7,354 nt of DNA from CBIFWW01 sp966186435 (GCA_966186435.1 CBIFWW010000157.1:1-7354); one strand, 5' to 3'. Positions 1 through 6,903 are shown, counted from the stretch's first letter. Made by a program: numbers and translations. The notes: generated from the sequence alone by a model not told the origin.

Positions 1-1664
1 GCAATATCCAGTGCGGCTTTTACTAAGTTGCCGTGGTCAGTATGGAACAAAGGTTTACCATCGCTCATAACAGGATTACTGGTAAGAACCGCCCAAACCA
101 GATCGCCCACCGTTGCACGGGCCGCCAACCCCATCGCCTGAGGAATACGGGTCAGCATGGTCAAATCATCGTTAATAATGGCTTGTCGGTCGATGCTGAA
201 AAGCTCACCGTAAGTCGCCAGAGCAATAGGCTCCCCTTTATCTTTCAGGGTTACATATTTGTATTCAGCACCGGCGCGAACCTCACGCAATGTAGGGAAG
301 GCTTCAAGGCCGACACGGCGTGCTGTTTTAAAGTCGCTAAGCGTGCCTTTACGGGTCCACTGGTCAAAGGTTTCGCCCGCCTCATCCCAGCCCATCAGGG
401 CGGCTTTATGCGCCACATCCATCAGGATGTTGCCGAAATCGCTGCTGCTGTGGGTGAAGGCCAAGCCCACCATTTGCATTGGTGCAGAATGACCGGAAAT
501 GCCAATGCCGCGATCTACCAGTGAGGCGCGGGCCAGTTCGCGTAGGGTGTAACCGTTATAGGCGTTACCACTTTGGGCCTCAGCGTACCCGGCACGCGAC
601 ATCACCGCAGCACGGATGGAGTCGCCAACAAGATTACCGTTACCGGCATGGATATGGATGGCGCCAGGGCCAGCACTTGGCGTAGTTCCTGCGGCCAGTG
701 CTGCCAGCAGTTTGTTACGGGCAGACTCCGCAGTACACGAAGCATCTGACACACACTCAGTGCGCAACGATGCAAATGCTGGGAAAGCGTCAAACACTGC
801 AACAACGTCATTCACACGCTGGGTATTTGCTGCTGCCATCTGCTGTTGAATCTGCGCTGCCAGAGCAGTGATATCAAAATTACTTGCTGACGGCTGCGTT
901 GGGACTTGCGCCTGGGGTGCCGGGTTCTGCGGCGGCTGAGGCTGAATGACAGGAGCTTCGGCACGAGGGGCGAAGAGCGTTTTAATTTGTTCAGGCATGT
1001 TTTGATAATCCTTCAGTTTATTTTCGTTCACACAGGCCGCTGCCTGTAATTCTGGTTCAAGCACGTTGGCAAAACCTTTTTCAACGGCCTCTACCCCGTT
1101 AAGCCATGTTTCTGCTTTCAACATTGTCTCTAGCTCTTCCTGCCCTAACCCGGATTTGTTCATGTAGGCGGTGAGCATCAGAGATTCATTACGATCCAGC
1201 CAGTCTGCATATTCCCGCATATCGTCAGAATCACCGGAAATACCCCCCCAGGGTTTGTGGATCATGAGCCAGGCATTTTCTGGCATGTGTACTGTTGCCC
1301 CAGGCAGGCAGACAATCATGGATGCCATACTTGCCGCCATGCCATCCACCCAGATATCCAGCTTGGCCTTGAGTCGTGCAAGGGTGTTGTAAATGGCAAA
1401 CCCCTGCATCACGTCACCGCCCGGACTATGAATGTGTAAATTCACCGCGCTGGCTTCAAATACTCCGGCGTCCCGGCAATCGGTGACAAATTGTTGTGCG
1501 GTAATTCCCCAGCCCCCGATCACGTCATAAAGAAAAATCTCTACTTTCCCGGCTGCCAGAGCCCGAATCTCATACCACCGCTGACCATTCACGGCATCCA
1601 CCCCGGCGACACTGGCCTGGGGATTAATCGTCATCCCGCTTGGCGGGGTCTTCACTGGCAACAT
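1..1664 (-). CDS. ClpP-like prohead protease / major capsid protein fusion, 3' end missing
   Basis: Reverse-strand reading from 1664 stays open to the window edge: 554 complete codons, then a partial one. It is one polypeptide in three parts. Residues about 25-205 are a ClpP/S14-like protease. They show HSPGGDV near 79-85, the serine in GMAASMAS (Ser112) and MIHKPWG (His136), the usual ClpP catalytic Ser and His; the third position appears to be Glu185 rather than Asp. Residues about 235-262 are a Pro/Gln-rich linker, followed by a helical stretch that could act as scaffold (delta) domain. From about 340 the sequence resembles Mu gpT-type major capsid proteins (SIDRQAIINDDL, LFHTDHGNL). The product should build the prohead, mature it by proteolysis and form the shell, so it would replace lambda C, Nu3 and E. 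The start at 1664 is chosen because AAGGAG lies 9 nt upstream; the next ATG at 1634 lacks such a site. The gene overlaps the portal gene by 41 bp. Fusions of this type are known in Gifsy-like prophages. The missing end is probably 100-150 residues. Confidence 0.92.
   Translation of the reverse strand, partial: MLPVKTPPSGMTINPQASVAGVDAVNGQRWYEIRALAAGKVEIFLYDVIGGWGITAQQFVTDCRDAGVFEASAVNLHIHSPGGDVMQGFAIYNTLARLKAKLDIWVDGMAASMASMIVCLPGATVHMPENAWLMIHKPWGGISGDSDDMREYADWLDRNESLMLTAYMNKSGLGQEELETMLKAETWLNGVEAVEKGFANVLEPELQAAACVNENKLKDYQNMPEQIKTLFAPRAEAPVIQPQPPQNPAPQAQVPTQPSASNFDITALAAQIQQQMAAANTQRVNDVVAVFDAFPAFASLRTECVSDASCTAESARNKLLAALAAGTTPSAGPGAIHIHAGNGNLVGDSIRAAVMSRAGYAEAQSGNAYNGYTLRELARASLVDRGIGISGHSAPMQMVGLAFTHSSSDFGNILMDVAHKAALMGWDEAGETFDQWTRKGTLSDFKTARRVGLEAFPTLREVRAGAEYKYVTLKDKGEPIALATYGELFSIDRQAIINDDLTMLTRIPQAMGLAARATVGDLVWAVLTSNPVMSDGKPLFHTDHGNLVKAALDI
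996..1013 (-). promoter_or_regulatory. Candidate internal translation start inside the protease-capsid fusion
   Basis: On the minus strand AAGGA (1009-1013) precedes an in-frame ATG (996-998) by 10 nt. Initiation there, at Met223 of the fusion, would give a protein beginning MPEQIKTLFAP that lacks the whole protease domain but keeps the Pro/Gln linker, the helical segment and the capsid domain. The place is exactly the junction between protease and scaffold-like segment, comparable to lambda Nu3 starting inside gene C. The site is seen in the sequence; its use is inference. Confidence 0.4.
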
Positions 1665-3132
1665 TTACCATTGCTCCTTTGTCATTCGCGGCGTCTGAAT
1701 CAAACACCAGATTGTTGTCACGGTTGTAATTAACCTCCCGCAGCCGCTGGCGTTTAACCTCCTGAGGATTTTTACCCCTGGCGCGGGTCCACTCCGCTTC
1801 TGTACCAGCACCGCCGCGCACAATCCCCTTCCAGGCGTTGGCCTCTTTGACAGGGTCAATCCACGGCATAACCGGCCCGAGGTAGAGCGCGTTGTAGATT
1901 GAGTCTGGAGCGACGTCATCGGGTATTTTAATGCCGCTCAAAAGCGCCATCGCCAGCCATGCCCGGTAAACGGGACGACTGTGCTGCCCGGTGAACCACT
2001 GCTGAAGGACGTTATAACCTTCGAACCCCTCCACCAGCTCCTGGCGTTGTGCGCTGTATGAACCGTTATAGTCACGGGCGATACTGGAATAGCTACCACG
2101 TGTACCAGCGGCTACAGCACGAAGCTGACCATTGCGGAACTCGTAAAGATGAACGTTGGGACGGTTTGACTCGACCATACCCAGGTCTTCGCCGGGTTTC
2201 AGATCGTCATAAATCATGCCGGGTGCAATATCGAAATGCCGTTGGGCCCCAGGCTCTGAGAACTCGCCATCATCCCCCATGGATTGGGCATCACCACGCT
2301 TGATATAGAAACCCAGTGAAGCAGCAATGCGGGCCGCTACCCTTTCTGATTCTTCATAGTCTTTGATATCAGCTAACCGGGTAATAACGCCGTGAAGAAG
2401 GCTTACCCCACGCAGCTGGTGTAACCTTTTACGTGTTGCCAGATGCAACATGCTGTCGGCATTAATGGTTTTCAGATCGGCATTGAAGCCCACCATGCTC
2501 GCCGGATGAGTTTTATAAACCTTGTAGGCAGTCGGACGGCCCCAGGCATTAACGATAATTCCCTGGCGTATCTGCTGCCCTGATGTGCTATTGAGACTCA
2601 TCGGAACGAAGTCAGCCTCCAACAGCTCCAGGGAGAAAGGCACTTCAGTAGAGTGCTGAAGCCCAGGGATCGGGCCGCGTACAAGTTGAGAGAATACTTC
2701 ACCGTCACGAAGTGCAGAACGCAGCAAAAGACGCTCCGCTTCGGGCCGGGTAAACATCCCGGTCACTTCTGGTCGCACTGACCATTCAGCCCACAGCCCT
2801 GAAATAGTTTTTGCAAACTCATCATGCAAATTGCCATTGCGGTCCAGGGGCTGAGGCTCAACATGAATCCCGTTTGCGCCGATAACCCGATCTTCCAACT
2901 TATCCAAAAGGCCAATGACAATATCGTGGTTTTCATCCAGCCAACGGGCCTGCTCACGCAAGGACGAACCGGCAGCAAAGACGGCGGTATCTGCCGAGCG
3001 AGATTCCCGCTTGGCTTTATGAAGTCGGGACGGGTTCGCCGCTTCATATGCCTGTAGCAACATTCTGCTTTTAGCACGTGACGCGGCCCACCCTGGCGAT
3101 ATAGCGCCAAGTGTTTTCTCAAAAATTCCCAT
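1624..3132 (-). CDS. Portal protein, lambda gpB family
   Basis: A 502-residue protein, close to the size of lambda gpB (533), with the features of the lambda-type portal family. It has a basic N-terminal segment and ARWLDENHDIVIGLLDKLEDRVIG near residues 62-85, of the common form in which an Asn/Asp-rich helix precedes a G-containing turn. RDGEVFSQLVRG follows near 141-152, and the C-terminal tail is charged. Twelve subunits would form the ring at one head vertex through which terminase pumps DNA and to which gpW-type proteins attach. The start is supported by AAGG six nt before the ATG, overlapping the stop codon of the gpW gene 8 bp upstream, which suggests coupled translation. The end overlaps the protease-capsid gene by 41 bp. 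I see no truncation or frameshift. The portal role is secure from family resemblance and position between the W and C/E equivalents. Confidence 0.93.
   Translation of the reverse strand: MGIFEKTLGAISPGWAASRAKSRMLLQAYEAANPSRLHKAKRESRSADTAVFAAGSSLREQARWLDENHDIVIGLLDKLEDRVIGANGIHVEPQPLDRNGNLHDEFAKTISGLWAEWSVRPEVTGMFTRPEAERLLLRSALRDGEVFSQLVRGPIPGLQHSTEVPFSLELLEADFVPMSLNSTSGQQIRQGIIVNAWGRPTAYKVYKTHPASMVGFNADLKTINADSMLHLATRKRLHQLRGVSLLHGVITRLADIKDYEESERVAARIAASLGFYIKRGDAQSMGDDGEFSEPGAQRHFDIAPGMIYDDLKPGEDLGMVESNRPNVHLYEFRNGQLRAVAAGTRGSYSSIARDYNGSYSAQRQELVEGFEGYNVLQQWFTGQHSRPVYRAWLAMALLSGIKIPDDVAPDSIYNALYLGPVMPWIDPVKEANAWKGIVRGGAGTEAEWTRARGKNPQEVKRQRLREVNYNRDNNLVFDSDAANDKGAMVNVASEDPAKRDDD
1674..1679 (-). 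promoter_or_regulatory. Shine-Dalgarno site for the protease-capsid fusion
   Basis: AAGGAG on the minus strand lies 9 nt before the ATG at 1662-1664, inside the last codons of the portal gene. It favours the 1664 start over the in-frame ATG at 1632-1634, adding the ten residues MLPVKTPPSG. Confidence 0.7.
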
Positions 3133-3140
3133 AGCTGACC

Positions 3141-3356
3141 TTAGATAAATCGGGCGAGTTTGTATGGAGCGCCGCGTTGGCTGATTCTACGCCAGCGGTT
3201 TTCCCAATATTCCAGTTCGGTTCTTAGCGCTATCGGGTCGTGGTTGGTGATGGCCCTGCCGTTGACGCCTGTGAATGATACCGTTTTACCGTCGAGGCTA
3301 TCCTGATAGGCTTGCTGAACCAGCTGGAGGGTTTTCAAAATCTCCGGTTTCGTCAC
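3141..3356 (-). CDS. gpW-type head-completion (head-tail joining) protein
   Basis: A 71-residue protein, similar in length to lambda gpW (68). It has an N-terminal helix (PEILKTLQLVQQAYQDSL), a short beta hairpin with a GKTVSFTG turn, and a second helix rich in Glu/Trp/Arg (LRTELEYWENRWRRIS), ending in a basic tail. That helix-hairpin-helix order is the gpW fold. gpW plugs the portal after DNA packaging and prepares the head for the tail connector. The start is GTG at 3354-3356: it overlaps the terminase stop as GTGA and has GGAGG six nt upstream. A TTG six bases further upstream directly abuts that GGAGG and so cannot be the start. The 4-bp overlap argues for translational coupling to the terminase gene. 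The assignment rests on size, fold pattern and conserved place between terminase and portal. Confidence 0.85.
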   Translation of the reverse strand: MTKPEILKTLQLVQQAYQDSLDGKTVSFTGVNGRAITNHDPIALRTELEYWENRWRRISQRGAPYKLARFI

Positions 3357-5476
3357 AACCAACCTCCGTTACCGCCGCCATTTTTAATGCCGAGCCAGTT
3401 TCCCCCGGCTTGAACCCTTGCAGGTGCGCTGGTTTTCGCTGGAGATTTAGCTTTACTTCGTTTCAACGTCACCTCTGCTGGGGCATCCCCGGTAAATATG
3501 TTTGGATTAAGCTCTTGAGATTCAGCCCAGGCTGGCGGGTTTTCCCAGTCGCGAATTTTTTCATAACCACGCAAAGTGGCGATGGCCTGGGCATAGCAGA
3601 ACAAGTCAAAAGCCTCGTTATTACCATTACCCGGCTTACGCCATTTACCATCGCTGCCACGTTCTTCATATGTCAGTTCGTCGTAGAACCATTCGCCAAT
3701 CCAGTCAGGGAAATGGATATACCCAGCCCCCGGTGTTTCACGGGCCAGATTATTATTGAGCTGGTCTTTAAGTGGGTCGGTTTGCAGCAGATATACCGGC
3801 ACATCACCACGCGCATCGGCACGGCGATCACTGCGGTCTGTATTATCAGGATGGGTCTTTGTAATAATTTTCTGGCGCTTGGCGCTGTCCCCTTTAATCA
3901 GATAAACGCGCTTGCCGAGACCATCCCGACGACATTGCCGCCAGAATTTATAGGCGTTGTCCGTTACCCCCTCTTCCCCGCCACTGTCCACCGCCATCGC
4001 CAGAATCGGCATGCGTTTATCAGGGTCGGCCTGGAAGCGATAACTTTTATCCAGTACATCAGAGATTAGTAATTGCCAGTCCTCCGGGTAAGCTCCAGGA
4101 TGGATTTGCTGGGCCTCACCATTTTCATCACAGCGTAGGGATTGCCGGATGTTATAGCGGTCTATCAACCACCTCTCGCCGTTTTCGCCGTAGCCAATTA
4201 TCTGGACGACGAAGCGCCGATTTTTACCACCCTGTACGTCTACCGCAGCTAACAGGAATCGTACTTTAGGCGGCACCAGGCGCTTGCCGTAATCCTCAGC
4301 CCTGGCAAGGAGCACATCAGATTTACGCTGAACAGTTGCCGAGCGTGGCAGGTAAGGAAGTCCCCAGTCCGTATTGATTACGGCGCGTAAGGTTTCCTCG
4401 CTACCTGTCGTTTCATACTCCTGCTCAGCCGTAAGCAGCTTGTATACCAGTTGCGTCCAAGTCTGGTATGCCGCCGCTGGCCCTTCCATCCAGAATGATG
4501 CTATGCGTGAACGCCGTGGTTCACCAGTAACGTTCCCGTCACTATTGATACTTTCCCCTTCACGGAGCCAAACACCACGACCATTCAATTCACGCTTTTT
4601 ATCGGCGGTGATGATTTCAGTGCAATGTGGGCATTTGATATGGGCAGCTTCACTTGCTTTAACCGGATCAGATTCATCACGGTAGCCAGTCATTGCTTCC
4701 ATAGCTGGTTGGAAATACTCACCGCAATGGGGGCAAGGCCAGTACCAACGGCGGCGATCGCCTCGGTTGTAAAGGGATAAAGCTCCGGTTGTAGGCGGTG
4801 CTTCGTGAGGCGATTTACGACGCCATTTAATATTGGTGATTTCCCGGCCTGGGGAAGTTTCCACCAGCGTCATCCCGGCAGACATAAACGTCGTGGTACG
4901 TTTAGAGCCCAGTGAAAAGCCGTCGCCTTCACCGTCAATATCCTCCGGGAAGCGATCATAATCAGTCAGGGCCACGCACTTAAAGTCCGACGAGGACATA
5001 ATGTTAATGGATGGCCAGCCAATCTTTAGGTAGTTACCTGCCAGGAACGTCCGATCATGTACGTTGTTATCATTACGCAACGGACTCAAGCGCCGTGCCA
5101 CTTCCGGACTAACCCGGAATGTACGTGCCAGACGTTTTTTAGAGTGTTCACGTGCCTTCTCTTCAGTCATCTGGACTATCAACATATCAGAGGGATCACA
5201 CACCACGTTGTAAACCACCCAGCCATCAATCAGGCCAATGGTTTTACCCGTTCGAGCAGGGCCAACGAAAACCACAGCATCATATTCACGTGATGCGAGG
5301 CAGTTCATGGGTTCGATAATGTACGGCGTTAATGTGGGGTCCCATTCCGCTGAGTTACCCACGCCAACAGGAACACGCATGAACTTTTGAACAGCCTCAG
5401 CTACAGGCATCCGGCGCGGTGCACGAATTATTGCCGCCGAGTTTTTACGGACTTCCGCAGCATTGGCCTGTTGCAT
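3353..5476 (-). CDS. Terminase large subunit, lambda gpA family
   Basis: A 707-residue packaging motor and endonuclease, near the length of lambda gpA (641) but longer at the C terminus. The N-terminal ATPase shows a Walker A loop VGPARTGKT (71-79) and a Walker B-like strand CVALTDYD (167-174). Two CPHC pairs (248-251 and 282-285) form a probable zinc ribbon, as seen in this family. The nuclease domain shows acidic residues in the usual order: Asp413 in AAVDVQGG, Asp497 in MAVDSGG and Asp624 in EAFDLFCYA. All key residues appear intact. It would form a complex with the small subunit, nick cos to make cohesive ends, dock on the portal and translocate DNA by ATP hydrolysis. GAGGAG six nt before the ATG supports the start; this site is formed by the last codons of the small-subunit gene, 3 bp upstream. 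The Gly-rich C-terminal tail (about 690-707) follows a basic Lys/Ala/Pro stretch and may contact the portal, as the gpA C terminus does. Confidence 0.96.
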   Translation of the reverse strand: MQQANAAEVRKNSAAIIRAPRRMPVAEAVQKFMRVPVGVGNSAEWDPTLTPYIIEPMNCLASREYDAVVFVGPARTGKTIGLIDGWVVYNVVCDPSDMLIVQMTEEKAREHSKKRLARTFRVSPEVARRLSPLRNDNNVHDRTFLAGNYLKIGWPSINIMSSSDFKCVALTDYDRFPEDIDGEGDGFSLGSKRTTTFMSAGMTLVETSPGREITNIKWRRKSPHEAPPTTGALSLYNRGDRRRWYWPCPHCGEYFQPAMEAMTGYRDESDPVKASEAAHIKCPHCTEIITADKKRELNGRGVWLREGESINSDGNVTGEPRRSRIASFWMEGPAAAYQTWTQLVYKLLTAEQEYETTGSEETLRAVINTDWGLPYLPRSATVQRKSDVLLARAEDYGKRLVPPKVRFLLAAVDVQGGKNRRFVVQIIGYGENGERWLIDRYNIRQSLRCDENGEAQQIHPGAYPEDWQLLISDVLDKSYRFQADPDKRMPILAMAVDSGGEEGVTDNAYKFWRQCRRDGLGKRVYLIKGDSAKRQKIITKTHPDNTDRSDRRADARGDVPVYLLQTDPLKDQLNNNLARETPGAGYIHFPDWIGEWFYDELTYEERGSDGKWRKPGNGNNEAFDLFCYAQAIATLRGYEKIRDWENPPAWAESQELNPNIFTGDAPAEVTLKRSKAKSPAKTSAPARVQAGGNWLGIKNGGGNGGWL
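3363..3367 (-). promoter_or_regulatory. Shine-Dalgarno site deciding the gpW start
   Basis: GGAGG lies six nt before GTG (3354-3356), inside the last codons of the large terminase gene. This fixes the start at GTG and excludes the adjacent TTG at 3360-3362. Confidence 0.75.
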
Positions 5477-5479
5477 GAA

Positions 5480-5980
5480 TTACTCCTCGTCGGTTTCTGG
5501 CTCCTCGTATGTGTCGGCTTGTTCAACTTTCAGGGCTATTTGATCACGCAAATCATCGATCACTCGTTGAACCCTGATCACCGCTGATGGGGTCATCGCA
5601 CAATCGCGCTCCAGGATATCGGGCAGCGTCTCAAGAACCTGCACTACCGCTTTAGCCAGTGATGAAAACTCCCGGCTGACTTCCGAGGCCGGAATAAGCT
5701 CCGCTGTTTCCTGCTGAAACTTAAGCCGTTCACGCTCTGACTGAAACCACGCTTTGCGATCAGGCGGAAGCATCTGATCAATGTTTACCGTTTCCGGTGC
5801 AGCCGCATTCACCAGTAATTCCCGGAGAATGTCTGTGACAGTAAAAAGTTTTAATTTGGTATTACTACCCACCGCCAATGGAACATTCACCAACCGTGCG
5901 ACTACCGTTTGTCGGTGCAAATCGGTAAGCGCCGCAATCTGATTTATATTCAGGCGGATATTCTTTAGCTCGTTATCCAT
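5480..5980 (-). CDS. Terminase small subunit (DUF1441 / Nu1-like)
   Basis: A 166-residue protein. Residues about 10-31 (NINQIAALTDLHRQTVVARL) fit a winged helix-turn-helix DNA-binding segment, as in lambda gpNu1. A charged helix at about 78-115 (SERERLKFQQETAELIPASE) resembles the corresponding part of Nu1, and VLETLPDILERDCAMTP (115-131) is a signature I associate with DUF1441 small terminases of Gifsy-like prophages. The tail is very acidic. It should bind cosB beside the cos nick site and position the large subunit. The ATG at 5978-5980 is preferred; an in-frame TTG four codons upstream is possible. Neither has a good ribosome site, which is unusual for the first gene of this block. The non-coding DNA just upstream holds the candidate cos site, as in lambda. 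Confidence 0.9.
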   Translation of the reverse strand: MDNELKNIRLNINQIAALTDLHRQTVVARLVNVPLAVGSNTKLKLFTVTDILRELLVNAAAPETVNIDQMLPPDRKAWFQSERERLKFQQETAELIPASEVSREFSSLAKAVVQVLETLPDILERDCAMTPSAVIRVQRVIDDLRDQIALKVEQADTYEEPETDEE

Positions 5981-6002
5981 GATGGTGAACAATAAATGAG
6001 CA

Positions 6003-6034
6003 TTTCGACATCTTAGAAAAAAGGATCGTCGAAA
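6003..6034. repeat. Inverted repeat, candidate cosB (small-terminase binding)
   Basis: TTTCGAC (6003-6009) and GTCGAAA (6028-6034) are exact inverted repeats separated by 18 bp. The right arm is embedded in GATC-GTCGAAA-GATC. The pair lies between cosN and the terminase gene, where lambda carries the R sites bound by gpNu1. No T tract follows on either strand in terminator fashion, so a protein-binding role is more likely than termination. Binding is inference. Confidence 0.4.
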
Positions 6035-6097
6035 GATCAGGAGGTTAAGGGGATGATGATGATGCCCATAAAATGCGAAAAACTAGCCGTTTCCCGC

Positions 6098-6122
6098 GTG
6101 TTCAGCGCCCCTCGGTGTTCAG
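6098..6122 (-). repeat. Direct repeat CTGAACAC at the cos site
   Basis: CTGAACAC occurs at 6098-6105, across the right half of the cohesive end, and again at 6115-6122, just outside it, 17 bp apart. It is exact over 8 bp. It may be chance or reflect a duplicated terminase contact. Confidence 0.5.
6099..6110 (-). other. Candidate cosN: 12-nt cohesive-end sequence of the phage chromosome
   Basis: On the minus strand, GGGCGCTGAACA is followed by CGCGGG and preceded by a fourth G. From memory, lambda has GGGCGGCGACCT followed by CGCGGG, also with a preceding G and also 12 nt apart. Further on, TTTTTCGCATTTTATG (6067-6082) resembles lambda TTTTCGCTATTTATG in the same relative place. Position (between the last right-end gene and the small terminase gene) matches. 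The staggered cuts would fall at 6110/6111 on one strand and 6098/6099 on the other. The resemblance is seen; cleavage is inferred. Confidence 0.75.
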
Positions 6123-6132
6123 TGTAGCCAGA

Positions 6133-6139
6133 AGGACCC
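6133..6139 (-). other. Candidate cosQ (packaging-termination signal)
   Basis: GGGTCCT on the minus strand, 22 nt before the predicted cos nick, is identical to the core I recall for lambda cosQ, which lies at nearly the same distance from cosN. cosQ is needed in lambda for proper nicking and end of packaging. Confidence 0.65.
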
Positions 6140-6169
6140 GTAGAAATGATAACCATTATTAACAAACAC

Positions 6170-6192
6170 AAAAAAGGTCGCCGTAGCGACCT
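6170..6192 (-). terminator. Intrinsic terminator after the 174-residue gene
   Basis: On the minus strand a perfect 7-bp stem AGGTCGC/GCGACCT closes on a TACG loop (a C-UACG-G, UNCG-type tetraloop) and runs into a T tract. It begins 8 bp after the stop codon of the 6201-6725 gene and precedes the candidate cos site. Confidence 0.9.
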
Positions 6193-6200
6193 GTCATTAT

Positions 6201-6725
6201 TTAATTTGAAGGAATATAACTTTCCAAATCTTTTAATATGAATTGTTTAATTACCTCGCACGTGTCATTCAAATCAGCCAGAACAAACTCACGAGGTATA
6301 GTGGCTTCATATTCCCCATTTCTTAGACTGATAACATAAGCTTCGCCAGTACGCACAACTCGTACAGGAACGGCCATTGTCGTTTTAGGGAACGAGGTGG
6401 GAGACTTATCAACTGATACAGCAATGAAGAATGATAACCCCATATGCTCATCAAAAGACATTTCATGAGGAGGCATAGCTTCTGCCTTACCGTTTTTGTC
6501 AGCGCCCGTAAAAACGTAATCAACCATTTCGTCTGTTGCTGGGTTTTTCCATTGTCGTTGGGGTAAGGAGAGCGAATTTGTTAATACATCTTTGAGTTTA
6601 ACCGCCACATTAATCAGCCCACGACGTAAGTCACTTTGAGAACTGATTACCTCACCATGCTTTAGTTGGAAATCCTGAAACGTAATCACATTGCTTTCCT
6701 TGGTTAAATTAAACGCAATGCGCAT
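6201..6725 (-). CDS. Unrecognised 174-residue protein at the right end of the phage genome
   Basis: I do not recognise a family. It appears soluble: no signal peptide and no membrane helix; the one hydrophobic run (GLSFFIAVSV, about 96-105) is too short. Predictable features are alternating beta-type segments in the second half (VPVRVVRTGEAYVISLRNGEYEATIP, about 119-144) and an acidic helical C terminus (about 150-171). The ATG at 6723-6725 is chosen because AAGG lies 7 nt upstream; earlier in-frame starts at 6743 and beyond have no ribosome site. It looks AT-richer than the terminase and portal genes and has its own terminator. It sits between another terminator and the candidate cos site, the position where lambdoid phages carry extra genes not needed for virion building. 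A host-modifying or phage-exclusion role is possible but nothing in the sequence shows it. Confidence 0.8.
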   Translation of the reverse strand: MRIAFNLTKESNVITFQDFQLKHGEVISSQSDLRRGLINVAVKLKDVLTNSLSLPQRQWKNPATDEMVDYVFTGADKNGKAEAMPPHEMSFDEHMGLSFFIAVSVDKSPTSFPKTTMAVPVRVVRTGEAYVISLRNGEYEATIPREFVLADLNDTCEVIKQFILKDLESYIPSN

Positions 6726-6855
6726 TTTACCACCTTTCCTCATGTCTAGGGGATTGCCCAGCATAATCACCGCCGCTTACTAAATGTCAGCTGTAATGCC
6801 TAACATTTGATTGGGTTGCCAGCACTGTAAAAGAGCTGCCATTTGTTACGGTAAT
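6726..6855 (-). other. Leader region of the 174-residue gene; possible weak promoter
   Basis: This 130-bp stretch lies between a terminator and the 174-residue gene. On the minus strand CTGACA (a near -35 box) is followed, 19 nt later, by TATGCT, which is a poor -10 match. A local promoter would make sense after a terminator, but the match is weak. I see no small gene here. Confidence 0.2.
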
Positions 6856-6879
6856 AAAAAAACCGCCCGTAGGCGGTTT
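6856..6879 (-). terminator. Intrinsic terminator after the 40-residue gene
   Basis: On the minus strand an 8-bp stem AAACCGCC/GGCGGTTT closes on TACG (again C-UACG-G) and ends in a run of seven T. It lies 24 bp past the stop codon of the 6904-7026 gene. About 130 bp of leader without a gene separate it from the 174-residue gene. Confidence 0.9.
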
Positions 6880-6903
6880 AGTTTGAAGCATCATCCGTGT
6901 TTG

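Noticed and set aside
33..524. Plus-strand open frame of 163 codons opposite the capsid domain
   Set aside because: The minus-strand frame encodes clear capsid motifs across the same bases, so this is a shadow.
3275..4069. Plus-strand open frame of 264 codons antisense to the large terminase gene
   Set aside because: It lies wholly opposite conserved terminase and gpW coding sequence, its translation is unlike any protein I know, and it has no supporting neighbours. It is a shadow of the dense coding strand.
6052..6064. GATGATGATGATG trinucleotide repeat near cos
   Set aside because: Only four units; too short to call a functional repeat array.
6053..6127. Plus-strand 24-codon frame beginning with four ATG codons, with AGGAGG 8 nt upstream
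   Set aside because: The ribosome-like site is good, but the frame runs straight through the candidate cosN, stands alone on the opposite strand and encodes nothing recognisable. I read it as chance in non-coding cos DNA.
6726..6770. Longer form of the 174-residue protein starting upstream at 6743 or 6770
   Set aside because: No ribosome site precedes those starts, whereas the ATG at 6725 has one.
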